Origin: Bog-756 sp963734435
Lineage (GTDB): Bacteria; Actinomycetota; Acidimicrobiia; Acidimicrobiales; RAAP-2
Length of the DNA: 64,000 bases
Assembly (NCBI GenBank): GCA_963734435.1
Contig: CAVTHA010000015.1
Coordinates: 372,001 to 436,000 of the forward strand
Reading direction: 5' to 3'
In this document: one piece after another, positions 61,902 to 64,000 of the stretch
How the letters are laid out: each line of letters begins with the position of its first letter
Numbering within the stretch: position 1 is the stretch's first letter
Program-made: the position numbers and the translations under genes
Notes under the pieces: generated by a model
What the model was told of the DNA's origin: nothing
Databases searched by the model: none
Seen by the model: only the letters and a program-made list of their open reading frames with translations

Positions 61902-62684
61902 ATGGACGCCTCGCAATCTGCTCTCGATTCGCTTCGGACCGTCGAGTTCCGGGAGACCCTCAAGGGATACCACCGGGACGACGTCGACGAGTACCTCGAG
62001 AAGGCCGCGGTCGAAGCCGAGGGGCTCCAGGAGCAGCTGCGGCAGAGCGGTGAACGGCTGCGGCAGGCGGCCGAGCGTATCTCGCAGCTGGAGGCGGCCA
62101 TCGACCAGCAACCGGCGGCCCAACCCTCCGGCCCGGTGGTGGCCGACGACAGCCTCCAGCGCACGCTGTTGCTGGCCCAGAAGTTCGTGGACGAGACCAA
62201 GGCGGATTCCGAGGCTCAAGCGAGCAAGCTCCTGGCCGAGGCCGAGGCCAAGGCTCGTATGCTCACCGAACAGGCCCAGGCCCAGGCCAGTCAGATCGCC
62301 AATGAGTCGGAGCAGCGCCTGCGGGATGAGATCCACCGTCTCGAGGACTCGCGGAACCGGCTGAGCCGCGAAGTCGACGGCATGTCCCGGCATCTGGAGA
62401 GCGAACGCAATCGGTTGCGCACCGCACTGGGCGACATCCTGCGCTGGGTCGACCAGAACGTGAATCCCGCCACTCCCCAGGACGCGCCGATGTCGGAGGC
62501 ACGCGACGGCAGCGGCGACATGGCCCCGCCCACCACCGCCCCGCCGGGGGCGGTGGTGCAGGGTGGTAACCGTCCCGCCGTCGGGCCGACCCAGGTCGGG
62601 CCGGCCCCCCGCACCGGCACCGGTCCCTCCGGCGAGGTGACCCAGATGCGCCCGACCGGCTCCAACGCCCCGCTTCCGCTCTAG
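61902..62684 (+). CDS. divIVA: DivIVA/Wag31-like polar scaffold protein
   Basis: About 260 residues. The N-terminal DivIVA domain has VEFRETLKGYHRDDVDEYLEK, then coiled coils from about residue 25 to 80 and 95 to 185, and a Pro/Gly/Thr-rich tail. DivIVA senses curved membrane at poles and septa and directs cell-wall growth in actinobacteria. ATG 61902 is chosen because a -10-like box covers the earlier ATG. Confidence 0.92.
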   Translation: MDASQSALDSLRTVEFRETLKGYHRDDVDEYLEKAAVEAEGLQEQLRQSGERLRQAAERISQLEAAIDQQPAAQPSGPVVADDSLQRTLLLAQKFVDETKADSEAQASKLLAEAEAKARMLTEQAQAQASQIANESEQRLRDEIHRLEDSRNRLSREVDGMSRHLESERNRLRTALGDILRWVDQNVNPATPQDAPMSEARDGSGDMAPPTTAPPGAVVQGGNRPAVGPTQVGPAPRTGTGPSGEVTQMRPTGSNAPLPL

Positions 62685-62967
62685 GGGTCGCCGCCCCGCA
62701 GGCGCCGCGCCGCGTGCCCGACCGGACCTACCAGCCGCGTCCCGCCGGTCGGCGCGCTGACCTTCCGGGGCTGATGCCGGTCGCCCGCCTGGGCGATCGG
62801 TGACGGCGTCGCCGACGGTATGGTCCTGGCACGAATTGGCCTGCCCGGATTGCCGCCAGGTGCCGGGCACGGTATCGTCGCCCGCCCGCCAGGTGGTCGG
62901 AGCGGCCGCCCCCGTGGGCCTGGCAAGAGTCGCGTCGGGCGAGGGCGAGTCCCTGAAGGAGGTCGAT
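62685..62967 (+). other. intergenic region, nothing recognised
   Basis: 283 bases with no gene I can support. A TATCGT at about 62873 could be a -10 element, and AAGGAGG at about 62956 is the ribosome-binding site of the next gene. Confidence 0.35.
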
Positions 62968-63765
62968 GTGACGGCAGCAAAGAAGGCGGCACGGTCTGCG
63001 CCCACCACGGCGGCTGCGGCCGGCCGGCGGTCCTCGCCCAAGAAGGCGGCGCGGGCGGCGAAGAGGACGCCGACTCCGGTGCCGAGGGCCAGCGCCAAAC
63101 GGGCGGCGGCGGCCCGTAAGCCGCCGGCCGGCAAGAAGTCGGCGAAGAACCAAAAGGTGGTCCCGGCCCCGAAGAAGGCGGCGGCGACCAAAGTCGTGCC
63201 GGTCAAGAAGGTCGGCCCGGTCAAGAAGGCCACCCCGGCGAAGAAGGCGGCGCCGGCCGCCCGGGCCGCCGCCGCGCCGGCGAAGAAGGCGCCTCCGGCC
63301 AAGAAGCCGGCCCCCCCGGCGAAGAAGCCGGCCCCCCCGGCGAAGAAGGCGGCTCCGGCCGCCCCCAAGCGGCCGTCCATCGGTCCCTACGCCAAGGACC
63401 AGAAGTTCCTCGACGAGCAACGGGCCTTGCTCCTCGACGAACGCTCGGTCTATGCCGGGCAGGCCACCGACCTGCGGGCCGAGGCCGACTCCCTCGCGCT
63501 CGAGCGCGAGCCCGGAGACGTCCAGTTCGACGAGGAGTCGGGCGAGGGCGGCACGGTGACCGTCGACCGCGAGCGCAACCTGGCGCTTTCGGCCCAGGCC
63601 TCGGCGGCGGTGGAGGAGATCGACGACGCGTTGCGCAAGATCGAACGTAAGACCTACGGGGCGTGTGAGCGCTGCCACCAGCCCATCCCGAAGGCCCGGT
63701 TGCGGGCACTGCCCTTCGCCCGGTTGTGCGTGGCCTGCAAGAGCGGCGGCCTGTCACGGCGCTGA
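62968..63765 (+). CDS. DksA/TraR zinc-finger protein with histone-like Lys/Ala/Pro tail
   Basis: 265 residues from GTG 62968 (AAGGAGG six bases upstream). Residues about 1-135 are almost entirely Ala, Lys and Pro, with PAKKA/PPAKK repeats like histone H1 or bacterial HupB tails. Then comes the coiled-coil part (DEQRALLLDERSVYAGQATDLRAEAD) and the DksA/TraR zinc finger CERCHQPIPKARLRALPFARLCVAC. It may bind DNA through the tail and RNA polymerase through the finger domain. It lies just before lspA, a usual actinobacterial order. Confidence 0.85.
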   Translation: MTAAKKAARSAPTTAAAAGRRSSPKKAARAAKRTPTPVPRASAKRAAAARKPPAGKKSAKNQKVVPAPKKAAATKVVPVKKVGPVKKATPAKKAAPAARAAAAPAKKAPPAKKPAPPAKKPAPPAKKAAPAAPKRPSIGPYAKDQKFLDEQRALLLDERSVYAGQATDLRAEADSLALEREPGDVQFDEESGEGGTVTVDRERNLALSAQASAAVEEIDDALRKIERKTYGACERCHQPIPKARLRALPFARLCVACKSGGLSRR

Positions 63766-64000
63766 CCGACCGCTCGACGGGCATCGCCGGGGAGCGACCC
63801 CGGAGCGGCGGCCGAACCCGGCGGATCGTGGTCGCGGTGGTGGTGACGGTCGCCGTGGTGACGGCCGACCAGCTCACCAAGTGGTGGGCGGTGACCCGTC
63901 TGGCGGAGGGCCGGATCCACCTCGTCGGCTCCCTCGATCTGGAGCTGGCTCGCAACTCGGGCGCCTCGTTCAGCCTGTTCCAGGGCAAGGGGTTCATCCT
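63762..64000 (+). CDS. lspA: lipoprotein signal peptidase (partial, runs off the window)
   Basis: The frame encodes a basic N-terminus, a TM helix (IVVAVVVTVAVVTADQLTKWW) and LARNSGASFSLFQGKGF. The DQLTKWW motif and NxGxxF (NSGASF) are signatures of LspA, which cleaves lipoprotein signal peptides. No ATG, GTG or TTG lies between the previous gene and TM1; CTG 63762 overlaps its stop as CTGA, and a GTG inside TM1 would be too short. The 3' end lies beyond 64000. Confidence 0.85.
   Translation, partial: MTDRSTGIAGERPRSGGRTRRIVVAVVVTVAVVTADQLTKWWAVTRLAEGRIHLVGSLDLELARNSGASFSLFQGKGFI

Overview
This 64 kb window looks like chromosomal DNA of a high-GC actinobacterium, most probably of the class Acidimicrobiia. 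The reasons are the strong GC bias at third codon positions, the actinobacterial division genes (SepF, DivIVA, FtsQ, MraZ), the divergent lexA / LysM-nrdR arrangement, a peptidoglycan pathway based on meso-diaminopimelate, and two secreted proteins built on the 42-residue GYWLVASDGGIF repeat, which I associate with Acidimicrobiia. I see no insertion sequence, integrase, phage gene, CRISPR array, rRNA or convincing tRNA.

Layout. 0-4.1 kb: two GT4 glycosyltransferases convergent with a large GT39-like membrane protein, the edge of a surface-glycan region. 4.3-8.8 kb: two secreted repeat proteins, one with an FG-GAP-like propeller and one with a SpoIID/LytB domain. 8.9-13.9 kb: a flippase-like membrane protein fused to a kinase-like domain, a HAD phosphatase and a crotonase on the minus strand, and a 1-Cys peroxiredoxin. 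14-24.7 kb: rpsO, pnp, an M16 peptidase, dapB, two tandem TetR regulators with a diiron ferritin-like protein, dapA and RNase J. 24.8-37.8 kb: ftsK, a D,D-carboxypeptidase, thrB, miaB, miaA, dapF, hflX, dapC, dapD, dapE. 37.8-45 kb: lexA diverging from a LysM protein, nrdR, a PIG-L deacetylase, dinB, DUF3040, a ROK kinase, a conserved small protein, an HNH nuclease and a lipoate-ligase-like protein. 45.2-64 kb: the division and cell wall cluster mraZ-rsmH-ftsL-ftsI-murE-mraY-ftsW-murG-murC-murB-ftsQ-ftsZ-pgeF-yggS-sepF-yggT-divIVA-(DksA/TraR)-lspA.

How the genes fit together. Six succinylase-pathway genes (dapA, B, C, D, E, F) lie in the first 38 kb and make the meso-DAP that MurE, in the last 20 kb, adds to peptidoglycan precursors. 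The SOS block couples DNA damage (LexA, DinB) to a LysM protein resembling the SOS division inhibitors of other actinobacteria. The division cluster is headed by a promoter buried in MraZ boxes.

Three things stand out. First, many genes carry single-base frame breaks: isolated ones in dapC, dapD, dinB and the repeat proteins, and a dense block from about 49.0 to 56.0 kb (ftsI, murE, mraY, ftsW, murG, murC). These are essential genes and murB, ftsQ and ftsZ next door are intact, so consensus error is the likeliest cause. Second, murF and murD are missing from their usual places. Third, at least eight genes begin 6-9 bases after a TANNNT box with no Shine-Dalgarno sequence, suggesting widespread leaderless transcription; one such start opens a 12-codon ORF coupled to dapA. 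No clearly new defence or mobile system is visible; the best candidates for undescribed biology are the two repeat proteins and the kinase-like/flippase fusion.
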